From contig JAEWIJ010000037.1 of NCBI GenBank assembly GCA_023387235.1, positions 1 through 13,882 of the forward strand: a stretch of DNA of 13,882 bases, written 5' to 3'. The stretch is from Pseudomonadota bacterium (lineage in GTDB: Bacteria; Pseudomonadota; Alphaproteobacteria; Rhizobiales; Hyphomicrobiaceae). How positions within the stretch are numbered: position 1 is the first letter of the stretch; each line of letters starts with the position of its first letter. Under the pieces are notes generated by a model. It ran no database searches. It was not told the DNA's origin and saw only the letters and a program-made list of their open reading frames with translations. A program made the translations under genes and the position numbers. Shown here piece by piece: positions 1-7,325 of the stretch.

Positions 1-1
1 T

Positions 2-23
2 GGGGGGCGGGGGGGTGGGGCGG
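2..23. other. G-run tract at window edge
   Basis: Runs of six, seven and four G, each separated by a single base, followed by CGG. The tract could fold into a G-quadruplex on the plus strand, or it could be a low-complexity slippage tract. It lies at the very edge, so the gene to its left is not visible. No function can be read from it. Confidence 0.35.
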
Positions 24-54
24 CCACTTGCGCTGACGGTGGTGTTTGCCGCCG

Positions 55-97
55 CCCCTCACCCTAGCCCTCTCCCGGCAAGCGCGGGGAGAGGGGA
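55..97. repeat. GC-rich hairpin intergenic repeat
   Basis: A perfect 9-bp inverted repeat, CCCTCTCCC at 68-76 and GGGAGAGGG at 87-95, encloses a 10-nt loop (77-86) and is preceded by CCCTCACCCTAG. From memory, this closely resembles a short palindromic repeat scattered between genes in many proteobacterial genomes, especially Rhizobiales. No T-run follows on either strand, so it is not a standard intrinsic terminator, although it may serve as a 3' end for an upstream gene outside the window. Copy number in the genome cannot be judged from here. Confidence 0.6.
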
Positions 98-173
98 TGT
101 ATTCAGGCCCGCATGCCATGGCGGGGCGCATTTACGCAACTGCTACGCACGGCTGATGATCGGCGCGTGCGCA

Positions 174-201
174 TTGCACTCTGGCGGTATTCGACTAGAT
201 T
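174..201 (+). promoter_or_regulatory. candidate map promoter
   Basis: TTGCAC at 174-179 and TAGATT at 196-201, with a 16-bp spacer, match a relaxed sigma70 promoter. Transcription would begin near 207-209. That is downstream of the TTG at 204, so it favours the ATG at 282 as the map start and gives a leader of roughly 75 nt. This is a by-eye match only. Confidence 0.4.
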
Positions 202-281
202 GATTGGTAAAGGAAGTGCGCGATAAACCTAGCCCGCAAACGGGCTCGTTTCCGCTGCTGAACCCGATTACAGGTCACAGA

Positions 282-1109
282 ATGTCCAATCTCGAATATG
301 CGCGCACGACCGCTCGTCGCGACGGCCAGATTCCGCTTCACGGTCCCGAGGCTTTTGCCGGCATGCGCCGGGCCGGGCAGCTCGCCGCCGAGGCGCTCGA
401 TATGCTGACGGCCTACGTCAAGCCGGGCGTGACGACGGAGCGCCTCGACGAGCTCGCCTTCGAGTTCGCCATGGATCAGGGTGCGCTTCCGGCGACGCTC
501 AACTATCGCGGCTTCACGAAGTCGATCTGTACGTCGGTCAACCATGTCGTCTGCCACGGCATTCCGGGCCCGAAGCCGCTCCGCGAGGGCGACATCCTCA
601 ACATCGACGTGACGCTGATCGTCGACGGCTGGCATGGCGACACGAGCCGCATGTACGGCGTCGGTCAGATCTCACGCAAGGCCGAGCGGCTGATCGACGT
701 GACGTACGAGGCGCTCATGCGCGGCGTCTCGGCCGTCAAGCCGGGCCATACGACGGGCCACATCGGCGCGGCCATCCAGGCATATGCCGAAGGTGAGCGC
801 TGCAGCGTCGTGCGCGATTTCTGCGGTCATGGACTGGGTCGCGTCTTTCACGACCGTCCGAACATTCTCCACTATGGCACCAAGGGCGAGGGCCCGGTGC
901 TCAAGCCGGGTATGCTCTTCACCATCGAGCCGATGATCAATCTCGGCAAGTCGACTGTGAAGATCCTTCCCGATGGCTGGACGGCCGTCACGCGCGACCG
1001 TGAGCTTTCCGCGCAGTTCGAGCACACGGTCGGCGTTACTGAAGATGGATGCGAGGTGTTCACCTACTCACCGCGCGGCCTGCACTGCCCGCCCTACAAG
1101 ATCGACTGA
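282..1109 (+). CDS. map: type I methionine aminopeptidase
   Basis: Removes the initiator methionine from nascent cytosolic proteins; a dimetal hydrolase. The 275-residue product has all family landmarks: His92 in CHGIP, the metal ligands Asp109 (NIDV) and Asp120 (GDTSRM), His183 (CGHG), Glu216 (TIEPM) and Glu247 (SAQFEH). These match the five ligands of E. coli MetAP in order and spacing. The frame stays open upstream to a TTG at 204, but the ATG at 282 gives the usual alphaproteobacterial length and start (a short lead, then the GQIPLHGPEAFAGMR region), and the candidate promoter would leave the TTG out of the transcript. The Shine-Dalgarno is weak. radC follows after 32 bp on the same strand, and the two are probably co-transcribed. 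Sequence is complete and ordinary. Confidence 0.96.
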   Translation: MSNLEYARTTARRDGQIPLHGPEAFAGMRRAGQLAAEALDMLTAYVKPGVTTERLDELAFEFAMDQGALPATLNYRGFTKSICTSVNHVVCHGIPGPKPLREGDILNIDVTLIVDGWHGDTSRMYGVGQISRKAERLIDVTYEALMRGVSAVKPGHTTGHIGAAIQAYAEGERCSVVRDFCGHGLGRVFHDRPNILHYGTKGEGPVLKPGMLFTIEPMINLGKSTVKILPDGWTAVTRDRELSAQFEHTVGVTEDGCEVFTYSPRGLHCPPYKID

Positions 1110-1123
1110 TCTGCGAACCTCGA

Positions 1124-1134
1124 GGGGAGTGAGG
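1124..1134 (+). promoter_or_regulatory. radC ribosome binding site
   Basis: A purine-rich stretch, GGGGAGTGAGG, lies in the 32-bp gap between the map stop and the radC ATG. Its second GAGG (1131-1134) is 7 nt from the ATG at 1142. It supports that start over later in-frame codons. Confidence 0.6.
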
Positions 1135-1141
1135 CTCGCCG

Positions 1142-1921
1142 ATGGCGCGTCGCAGCAGGTCCGGCTCTCCTTCGCATTCAGCCGAGGAAGCTGATGGCGC
1201 AACGCCCCAGGCAGCGCTGTGGGAAGCGCCGGCCGCTGCATCACCACCGCCGCCTCATCACGTCGGCCACCGCAAGCGCCTGCGAGACCGCTTCCGCAAG
1301 GGCGGCGCCGATGCGATCCCCGACTACGAGCTGATCGAGCTCATTCTTTTCCGCGCCTTGCCGCAGGGCGATACCAAGCCGCTCGCCAAGGCGCTGCTCG
1401 CGCGTTTCGGATCCTTTCCCGAGGTGCTCAACGCGAGCGACGCCCGCCTGCGCGAGGTGTCGGGCGTCGGCGAGCGCGTCGTCGACGAGTTGAAGCTCGT
1501 GCGGGCGGCGGCGTTGCGCCTCATGCAGGGCCAGATCGTCGGGCGCAAGGTGCTCGGCTCGTGGCAGGCCGTGCTCGACTACTGCCGCGCGGCCCAGGGC
1601 TTCGACGAGAAGGAGCAATTCCGCATTCTCTTTCTCGATAAGCGCAACCAGCTCATCGCCGACGAGGTCCAGCAGACGGGCACGGTCGATCATACGCCGG
1701 TCTACATCCGGGAGGTCGTCAAGCGCGCGCTCGAGCTTTCGGCGTCGGCGCTCATCCTCGTGCACAATCATCCCTCCGGCGATCCTACGCCCTCGGCGGC
1801 CGACATCAGCATGACGAAGCAGATCGTCGATGCGGCAAAGCCCCTCGGCGTGCAGGTGCACGACCACATCATCGTCGGCCGCACGGGCTACTTCAGCATG
1901 AAGGGCCAGAGGATCATCTAG
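1142..1921 (+). CDS. radC: RadC family JAB/MPN-domain protein
   Basis: 259 residues. Residues 1-40 are an Ala/Pro/Ser-rich, probably disordered lead. The RadC N-terminal helical region follows (about 43-130), with a helix-hairpin-helix-like turn at VSGVGERVVDELK (106-118). The C-terminal JAB1/MPN (JAMM) domain spans about 135-259. The putative zinc site is visible: Glu175 in the IADEVQQTG strand, then His208, His210 and Asp221 in the VHNHPSGDPTPSAAD signature. Historically tied to DNA repair, but the family's biochemical role remains unclear; JAMM folds are often metalloproteases. It follows map closely, an arrangement common in Rhizobiales. The stop is shared in a CTAG with the convergent MFS gene, so any terminator must lie inside that neighbour. 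Confidence 0.93.
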   Translation: MARRSRSGSPSHSAEEADGATPQAALWEAPAAASPPPPHHVGHRKRLRDRFRKGGADAIPDYELIELILFRALPQGDTKPLAKALLARFGSFPEVLNASDARLREVSGVGERVVDELKLVRAAALRLMQGQIVGRKVLGSWQAVLDYCRAAQGFDEKEQFRILFLDKRNQLIADEVQQTGTVDHTPVYIREVVKRALELSASALILVHNHPSGDPTPSAADISMTKQIVDAAKPLGVQVHDHIIVGRTGYFSMKGQRII

Positions 1922-3183
1922 GCCAGCCTGCGTCCTGCGAGCAGGACGGCGATCGCGAGGCCCTGGAACAAGGCCGCAGTCAGGAACACCCAAGGCGCGG
2001 CGCCGGCGCTCGTGCTCTCGGCGGGCGGCATCAACTCGCGTATGATCCCGAAGGTTGCCGGTGCGAACGCGTAGATTGCCTGGCCCAGGGCGACCATGAG
2101 GGCGACCACGCGCAGCACCTCCGCTTTCACGAACTCGACCTGCGCAATGAGCGGCGGCAGCGATGTCGCGTTGCCGAACCCGATCCCGAAGAGCGCGATC
2201 CCGGCGAGCAGCAGCGGAATGTTCGATCCACTGGCCGCGAGCAGCGTGAGCGAACCCGCGAGCTGCGCGCCATAGCCGATGCACGCGACGATGCGCCGGT
2301 CGGCATGAATCGGCATGAACCAGCCGATGAGCGCGCGCCCCGTGATCGCCATCACGGTCACGAACGCCATGGCGAAACCGGCGCGCTGGGCGCCGAGCGC
2401 GGGCAGCAGCAGCGAGAACAGGTGCGTGATCAGGCCGAGCTGCGCAAATAACCCGAGTGCATTGGCGGTCGCCAGCGTGAGGAATGCGCGGTTCCGCCAG
2501 AGGAGCGCGCCGGGCAGTGGCCGCGCGTGCGGCGAGGTCACGCTTGCGGGTGCCATGCCCTGTGCATCGCCATCGGCAGTGAGACCCATCTGTTCCGGTG
2601 TCCGCGCGAAGAGCATTGACGAGATCAGCCAGATGGTCAGCGCCGCGACGAGGCCGATGACCGCTGCGGCCATGGGGAATCCAAGCCCGCTGATTGCGGC
2701 CACCCACAGCGGCGAGAAGATCACGCCGCCGATGCTCGCGCCGTTGTACGCCCAGCCGAGCGCTGCCGGTCGCGCACGCACGAACCACGGCGCGATGATC
2801 GCATTGATCGTGGCGGCGCTCGTGGCGCTCCAGCCGATGCCGCTGACGGCGGCGGCGATGAAGAGCTGCCAGGGCTCGGCGGCCAATGCCCAGCCGAGTG
2901 TGCCGAGCGCGAGGACGAGACCGCCTACCATCGTGAACGGCGCCAGTCCGAAGCGCGCGTGGAGCGCCGGAAGGCGCGTCACGAACACCGCGCCGACGAG
3001 GTAGTGAAGGGTGATGGCGGCGGAGATCAGGCCGAGGGGCCATCCGCGGCTCTCATGAAGCACACCGAGGAAGACCGGCGGGCCGTAGAATCCGAGCCCC
3101 CAGCCGAACAACGCGAGCATGAACGCGCCGCCCGTCACCCACCAGCCGAAGAACGTGCCTGTCGGCGTCGCCGGTGTCGGCAT
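1918..3183 (-). CDS. MFS transporter, copy 1 of tandem pair
   Basis: 421 residues, strongly hydrophobic, with a pattern fitting the 12 membrane helices of a major facilitator. It opens with a TFFGWWVTGGAF segment leading into TM1, and has the GLGFYGPP, RARPAALGWAYNG and SIGGVIFSPLW blocks found in monocarboxylate/oxalate-formate-like MFS proteins. A polar loop (TPEQMGLTADGDAQG, around 210-225) splits the two six-helix halves. It is a paralogue of the upstream MFS gene, with alignable blocks throughout. The start is set by ATG at 3183, with GGGGA (3194-3198) 10 nt before it. The substrate cannot be read from sequence; linkage to an ArsR-type regulator hints at efflux of a toxic compound or uptake of a sensed one. 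Its stop overlaps radC's stop by 3 bp within CTAG. Confidence 0.88.
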   Translation of the reverse strand: MPTPATPTGTFFGWWVTGGAFMLALFGWGLGFYGPPVFLGVLHESRGWPLGLISAAITLHYLVGAVFVTRLPALHARFGLAPFTMVGGLVLALGTLGWALAAEPWQLFIAAAVSGIGWSATSAATINAIIAPWFVRARPAALGWAYNGASIGGVIFSPLWVAAISGLGFPMAAAVIGLVAALTIWLISSMLFARTPEQMGLTADGDAQGMAPASVTSPHARPLPGALLWRNRAFLTLATANALGLFAQLGLITHLFSLLLPALGAQRAGFAMAFVTVMAITGRALIGWFMPIHADRRIVACIGYGAQLAGSLTLLAASGSNIPLLLAGIALFGIGFGNATSLPPLIAQVEFVKAEVLRVVALMVALGQAIYAFAPATFGIIRELMPPAESTSAGAAPWVFLTAALFQGLAIAVLLAGRRLA

Positions 3184-3255
3184 GGTCGGATTGTCCCCTG
3201 CTCACGAGCCGCTTCTCATTTCAAGGCTGTACTCTGCCTTGCGGTCCGCCACCCG

Positions 3256-3276
3256 TGCTATGGCCTTCATCGAAGC
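3256..3276. promoter_or_regulatory. degenerate operator-like site upstream of MFS copy 1
   Basis: TGCTA at 3256-3260 and ATCGAAGC at 3269-3276 have the same spacing as in the near-palindrome at 4595-4616. The two 21-bp stretches agree at 16 positions. The site lies in the 97-bp gap between the two MFS genes, about 73-93 bp upstream of the copy 1 start. Here the left half is weaker, so the site is less symmetrical. The same half-site ATCGAAGC also occurs by chance inside secD (11040-11047), but there TGCTA is absent at the matching distance. Binding by the ArsR-type regulator is inference. Confidence 0.4.
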
Positions 3277-3280
3277 TTCT

Positions 3281-4534
3281 TCACGTATATGGCCGGCGCC
3301 CGAGCAGCATGGCGGCGATCGCAAGGCCTTGAAGTACGGCGGCGGCAATGAAAACCCAAGGGGCGGCCCCTGCGCTCGTGCCTTCGATGTGCGCCGACAT
3401 CTCGCGGATCAGGCCGAACGTGGCAGGTCCAAATGCGAAGACGGCCTGCCCGATGCCGACGACGAGCGCGACGACGCGCGGCACTTCCTCGCGCACGAAT
3501 TCGACTTGCGCCACGAGCGGCGGCAGCGAGGTGGCATTGCCGAAACCGGCGCCGAACAGAACGATGCCGAGCAGCAGCAGCGGCACGCTCGTCCCGTCTG
3601 CGGCGAGAAATGCGAGCGACCCCGCGAGCTGCGTTCCATACCCGATGCAAGTCACGATCCGCCGGTCGGCATCGAGCGGCATGAACCAACCGATCAATAG
3701 ACGCCCGACGACCGCCATTGCCGTGATCAAAGCAACGCCGAGCCCCGAATAGTATGTGCCGAAGGTGGGGATCAGCAGCGAGAACAGGTGCGATACGAGA
3801 CCGAGCTGCGCGAGCAGGCTCAGCGCCATGGCGGCGGTAAGCGTGAGAAACCGGAGGTCGCGCCAGAGCAGGCGGCCGGGCAGCGGCCGCGCCAGCGGAG
3901 ATGTCACCTGAACAACGGGTGTGCCTTGCGCGTCGCCGTCGGGCCGAAGGCCCATCTGCTCGGGCGTTTTTGCAAAGAGCGTGGCCGCGATCACCCAGAT
4001 GATCAGCGCCGCAGTGAGGCTCAGCATTGCGGCGGCGGATGCGAAGCCCAAGGTGGCAATGGCCAGCACCCACAGCGGCGAAAAGAGAACACCGCCGATG
4101 CTGCCGCCGTTGTAAGCCATGCCGAGTGCCGCGGGACGCGCGCGAATGAACCATGGCGAGACGATTGCATTGATCGCGACCGCGCTCATGGAGCTCCAGC
4201 CCGCGCCACTCAGGATCGCCGCGACGTAGAGCTGCCACGGCTCCCACGCCAAGGCCCAGCAGACAAGCCCCGCCGAGATCAGCACGGCACCGAGCTGCGT
4301 GTATCGCGCGAGGCCGATCTGTGCGTGCAGCAGCGGCAGGCGCGCTGCCATGAGCGAGCCGACGAGCAGATGCAGGGTCATGGCGCCCGAGATCGTCCCA
4401 AGGGACCAGCCGCGCGTCTCGTGGAGTATGCCGAGGAAGATCGGCATCGAGTAGAATCCAAGGCCCCAGCCAAAGATCGCGAGGACGAATGCGCCGGCAG
4501 TTACCCGCCAGCCGAAGAAGGTGTTCTTGAACAT
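3281..4534 (-). CDS. MFS transporter, copy 2 of tandem pair
   Basis: 417 residues, predicted 12-helix major facilitator. It aligns with the downstream MFS gene from its first residues (TFFGWRVTAGAF) to the C-terminus; in a 50-residue stretch around TM1-TM2, about 70 percent of residues match by eye. Shared blocks include RARPAALGMAYNG, SIGGVLFSPLW, TPEQMGL, NATSLPPL and TSAGAAPWVF. Such a pair most simply arose by tandem duplication followed by divergence of substrate or expression. ATG at 4532-4534 is the start; no strong Shine-Dalgarno is seen. It is divergent from the ArsR-type regulator, with 132 bp between start codons, an arrangement typical of a local regulator controlling its transporter. 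Substrate unknown. Confidence 0.88.
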   Translation of the reverse strand: MFKNTFFGWRVTAGAFVLAIFGWGLGFYSMPIFLGILHETRGWSLGTISGAMTLHLLVGSLMAARLPLLHAQIGLARYTQLGAVLISAGLVCWALAWEPWQLYVAAILSGAGWSSMSAVAINAIVSPWFIRARPAALGMAYNGGSIGGVLFSPLWVLAIATLGFASAAAMLSLTAALIIWVIAATLFAKTPEQMGLRPDGDAQGTPVVQVTSPLARPLPGRLLWRDLRFLTLTAAMALSLLAQLGLVSHLFSLLIPTFGTYYSGLGVALITAMAVVGRLLIGWFMPLDADRRIVTCIGYGTQLAGSLAFLAADGTSVPLLLLGIVLFGAGFGNATSLPPLVAQVEFVREEVPRVVALVVGIGQAVFAFGPATFGLIREMSAHIEGTSAGAAPWVFIAAAVLQGLAIAAMLLGRRPYT

Positions 4535-4594
4535 TCAGCAAATTGACCGTGACTGCTCCCCGAGGGGCGCAGATTGCATAGAGCTGCCGCGGAT

Positions 4595-4616
4595 TGCTAC
4601 GATTTTGATCGAAGCA
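4595..4616. promoter_or_regulatory. near-palindromic operator candidate in divergent promoter
   Basis: TGCTACGAT (4595-4603) and ATCGAAGCA (4608-4616) pair at eight of nine positions around a 4-nt TTTG centre. The site lies about midway between the divergent starts of MFS copy 2 (4534) and the ArsR-type regulator (4667). Winged-helix ArsR dimers bind imperfect inverted repeats of this size overlapping promoters, so this is the natural candidate for autoregulation. A related copy lies upstream of the other MFS gene. Symmetry and position are seen; binding is inferred. Confidence 0.5.
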
Positions 4617-4655
4617 TTCGACATGCGCGGGGGTGCATCGTCTCTGCTGCAATGC

Positions 4656-4660
4656 GAGGA
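4656..4660 (+). promoter_or_regulatory. ribosome binding site of the ArsR-type regulator
   Basis: GAGGA, 6 nt before the ATG at 4667. This decides the start: ATG codons at 4652 and further upstream at 4574 have no such site, and the longer N-terminus they would add does not resemble the family. Confidence 0.65.
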
Positions 4661-4666
4661 TCAGCC

Positions 4667-5380
4667 ATGCCCACCACCGCCAGGATCGCTTCCGTTGCCG
4701 CCCTTCTCGGCGACCCGGCGCGCGCCGCCATGCTTCAAGCTATGATGGACGGCCGCGCGCTCACGGCCACCGAGCTTGCCGGCGTCGCCGGCATCACGCC
4801 GCAAACGGCCAGCAGTCACTTGTCACGGCTCACCGGCGCCGGTCTGCTTGCCATGGAGAAGCAGGGCCGCCATCGCTATCACCGCCTTGCGACGCCGGCC
4901 ATGGCACGGCTGATCGAAGACCTCATGCAGGTGGCATCCGAGATCGAGAAACCGGGACGGCCGGTGATCACCGGTCCGCGCGATGCGGCTCTCCGCGAGG
5001 CGCGCACCTGCTACGACCACCTCGCGGGACGCCTCGGCGTGGCGATCGCCGACGCTCTTGTCGCCGCGCATCACGTCGAGCTCGACAGCGACGCGGGCAT
5101 CGTGACGGCCTCGGGCCTCGCACTCTTCGACCGCATCGGCCTCGACGTCGCGCGCTTCGCGCCAAACCCGACGGCCGCAAAGAGCCGCCGTTTGCTCTGC
5201 CGTCCATGTCTGGACTGGAGCGAGCGGAGGCCGCATCTCGCGGGAAAGCTTGGCGCCGCGCTTTGCCGCGCGAGCTTCGACAACGGATGGATTCGGCGTG
5301 TCGACGGCTCGCGCGCCGTGACTGTGACACCCAAAGGCCAGCGCGCCTTCCGTGAAATGCTCGGCGTGCGCGACGCCTGA
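4667..5380 (+). CDS. ArsR-type winged-helix transcriptional regulator
   Basis: 237 residues from the ATG preceded by GAGGA. The N-terminal winged helix covers about 8-80: IASVAALLGDPARAAML (8-24), then the helix-turn-helix ALTATELAGVAGITPQTASSHLSRL (31-55, recognition helix at the end) and the wing EKQGRHRYHRL (64-74). The C-terminal half is a longer effector-type region than in SmtB/ArsR minimal proteins. It carries Cys115, a CRPC pair (178 and 181) inside the conserved-looking CLDWSERRPHLAG segment, and Cys200. Those cysteines could bind metal or respond to redox, but the canonical ArsR arsenic site (ELCVCDL) is absent. It is divergent from the MFS pair and converges on the SGNH gene with a 16-bp gap. 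Likely represses itself and the transporters; ligand unknown. Confidence 0.87.
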   Translation: MPTTARIASVAALLGDPARAAMLQAMMDGRALTATELAGVAGITPQTASSHLSRLTGAGLLAMEKQGRHRYHRLATPAMARLIEDLMQVASEIEKPGRPVITGPRDAALREARTCYDHLAGRLGVAIADALVAAHHVELDSDAGIVTASGLALFDRIGLDVARFAPNPTAAKSRRLLCRPCLDWSERRPHLAGKLGAALCRASFDNGWIRRVDGSRAVTVTPKGQRAFREMLGVRDA

Positions 5381-5396
5381 GCCGGAAAGCAGCATC

Positions 5397-7325
5397 CTAC
5401 TGCGATGCGTACTTCGTCAGCACGCGGCGGGCCTCGACGACCACAGCGTCGGCCATGGCGGCTTGTCCTTCGGCCGTCGGATGGAAGGCGCCGGAATAGA
5501 TGCTCGCGAGCAGGAGCTGGAACGAGGAGAAGCCCTGCAGCTTCAGCACCTTTTGCATCAGCGATTCGCTCACATGGAAGTTGCCCGTCATGAAGGCGTC
5601 GTTCGGCGTGCGGAACCAGCGTTGGCGCGGCACATAAGCCTGCCAGTCCGCGGGGTTGAAGGGCTCCCACTTGCGGCCCGTCCAGCGCGGCATGCGCAGA
5701 TCATCCGCGATCGTGAAGGCATTGTCGGTGTAGCCCGCGCAGATACCGCGGCCGCGGAACTCCTCGCGATGGCTCGTGACGAATGTCCATCCGTTCTGCT
5801 TGCTCGTATCCGAGAGCACGGCATCGAGCCGCTCCCCGGCGGCCATGGACTCGCGCGCGCGGTTCTCGCTCAGCAGAAAGTCGGGGGTCACCGTCATGCC
5901 GGCGCGCCCGTCCGGACAGACCTGGCGTCCGTCCGGCAGCAGCGCGAGGCTCGGGTAGGCGACGAGCATGATCCTGTCGGCTTCCTCCCACGGTATGTGC
6001 AGAAGACCGTGGATGGCGCGCTTCAAGGAAAGAAGGCGCGCCTCGAGTTTGTCGAGCGCCTCGGATGCCGCGAGAAAGCCATGCACCTGCCCGAACCAGC
6101 CGCTCAAACTGCGCAGCGACGACTCGTCGGCGAGGATGGCATTCGCGAGCAGGCGCGCAAAGCCGATGTCGTTGCCGCCGATCGAGACGAGGACGAGGTC
6201 GATCTGGCGCGCTTCGTCGCTGTCGCAGCGGCGCAGCGTGAGACCACCCTGAAGCTCCGGGACGCGCCCGCGGATGTGGAACGCCTCCGGCATTTCTACC
6301 TCCTTGGCGCGCCGCGATCCGCACTGCGCCTGCGCGATGGCCGAGAGCTGCGAGAGGTCGGGCGGATTGGGCACCCACTCGTGGCCCTTGTAGCGGCGGA
6401 ACAGCCCGTCCACGATCTCGGCGCCGGAGCAGGCATAGCCGACGAATGTCACGGCCCTGTGCGGGTCCTCGACGGCAAGCTGCAGGGCCGCGCGAAGCTG
6501 ATGGGAGTAGAGCGAGCGGTGGCAGGCCTGATCCGTCCAGCGCGCGTTGTTCCTGATGAAGGCCGTGTCGCCGATCGATTGCCATGGACCGACGCGGGCC
6601 GGGTAGCCGCTGAGCTTTCCGCCGCCGTAGTCCGCGCGGCGCTCGCGCGAGAAGCGTACCGGGACATCGGGATTGCCCTCGCCGGAGGCGAAGCTGTCGC
6701 CCATGCCGACAACCAGCAGGTCGTTCACCTTGGCGAGCGTCACGGCGACCTCGCGGCCGCCGACCTCGACGCTGATTTGCGCGCCGACGGGATAGGGGAT
6801 CGTGAGCGTGACGAGCTCGTTGCAGCGCGCCGTGATCGAGCCGCCGAGGCCGGAGCGCGCGAGGGGCGTCGTGAGCCATGTGCAGTCGATGCGATCGGCA
6901 TCCGGCACATCGCGCAGCGCGAGCTGGATGCGGTGCGCGCGCGGTGAGAGATAGTCGGTCGCTTCCCGACAGCCATAGCGATTGCGGTCCGCCGACCAGC
7001 AGAGGTGGTCCAGCATGTCCGTGGCCCAGCCATCGCGCGGATGACGCCGCGCAAGAGCACGCTCCGCCGCGAGCACAGGGTTCGCACGCTCGGTCTCGCT
7101 CAAGTCCCGGTAGGTCGCGCGGTGCACCTCGGTATCGGATGGACGCGAGAAGAGACGGAACGGGTTTTCCACCTGCCACGTGATCCGCGGTTCCGCATCG
7201 GCACGGCCAGGAATAAGCGCCAGCAGCGCGATGGCCGCAGCGAGCGCATGAAGCCACGAGCGCGGCGCGATGGTCCGACGCTTATCCGTGCTCCGATATT
7301 CGCGTGGTGTCATGGCCCACCGCAT
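5397..7325 (-). CDS. large secreted SGNH/GDSL-hydrolase-like protein
   Basis: 642 residues from ATG at 7325, which overlaps the upstream stop as TGATG; an ATG at 7313 (638 residues) is equally possible. Signal peptide: basic lead, hydrophobic core about 24-39, cut after ADA (44). SGNH landmarks: nucleophile block GMGDSFASGEGNPD (Ser211), Gly in GYACSGAE (296-303), GGND (383-386, Asn385) and a C-terminal AFHPTAEGQ (His615). The residue three before that His is Gly612, not the usual Asp, so the triad may be a Ser-His dyad or use another acid. About 160 residues before block I and long insertions make it far larger than the common 200-residue esterases; it also has several Cys. Probably a periplasmic or exported esterase or acyl-hydrolase; substrate unknown. 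Last gene of the yajC-secDF cluster. Confidence 0.8.
   Translation of the reverse strand: MRWAMTPREYRSTDKRRTIAPRSWLHALAAAIALLALIPGRADAEPRITWQVENPFRLFSRPSDTEVHRATYRDLSETERANPVLAAERALARRHPRDGWATDMLDHLCWSADRNRYGCREATDYLSPRAHRIQLALRDVPDADRIDCTWLTTPLARSGLGGSITARCNELVTLTIPYPVGAQISVEVGGREVAVTLAKVNDLLVVGMGDSFASGEGNPDVPVRFSRERRADYGGGKLSGYPARVGPWQSIGDTAFIRNNARWTDQACHRSLYSHQLRAALQLAVEDPHRAVTFVGYACSGAEIVDGLFRRYKGHEWVPNPPDLSQLSAIAQAQCGSRRAKEVEMPEAFHIRGRVPELQGGLTLRRCDSDEARQIDLVLVSIGGNDIGFARLLANAILADESSLRSLSGWFGQVHGFLAASEALDKLEARLLSLKRAIHGLLHIPWEEADRIMLVAYPSLALLPDGRQVCPDGRAGMTVTPDFLLSENRARESMAAGERLDAVLSDTSKQNGWTFVTSHREEFRGRGICAGYTDNAFTIADDLRMPRWTGRKWEPFNPADWQAYVPRQRWFRTPNDAFMTGNFHVSESLMQKVLKLQGFSSFQLLLASIYSGAFHPTAEGQAAMADAVVVEARRVLTKYASQ

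Noticed and set aside
204..281. 26-residue N-terminal extension of map from a TTG start
   Set aside because: The extension is not family-like, has no ribosome site, and would start at or before the predicted transcription start.
1241..3043. 600-residue open frame on the minus strand spanning radC and the first MFS gene
   Set aside because: The product is low-complexity and arginine-rich. It crosses two well-supported genes in different frames, so it is a shadow.
3267..4652. 461-residue minus-strand frame over the second MFS gene
   Set aside because: It is in another frame from the transporter and reads as Arg/His/Ala-rich sequence. The 417-residue MFS frame explains the region.
4667..5380. 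Arsenic-resistance operon
   Set aside because: The regulator has no classical ArsR metal-binding ELCVCDL motif, and no arsC, arsB/acr3 or arsH gene is nearby; the MFS pair alone does not support it.
5392..5408. GCATC...GATGC hairpin between the regulator and the SGNH gene as a bidirectional terminator
   Set aside because: The stem is only 5 bp, is not GC-rich enough, lacks a T-run on either side and runs into the SGNH coding end.
5352..6947. 531-residue open frame on the plus strand
   Set aside because: Antisense to the SGNH-like gene, which has a signal peptide and clear SGNH motifs. The plus-strand product has no recognisable domain.
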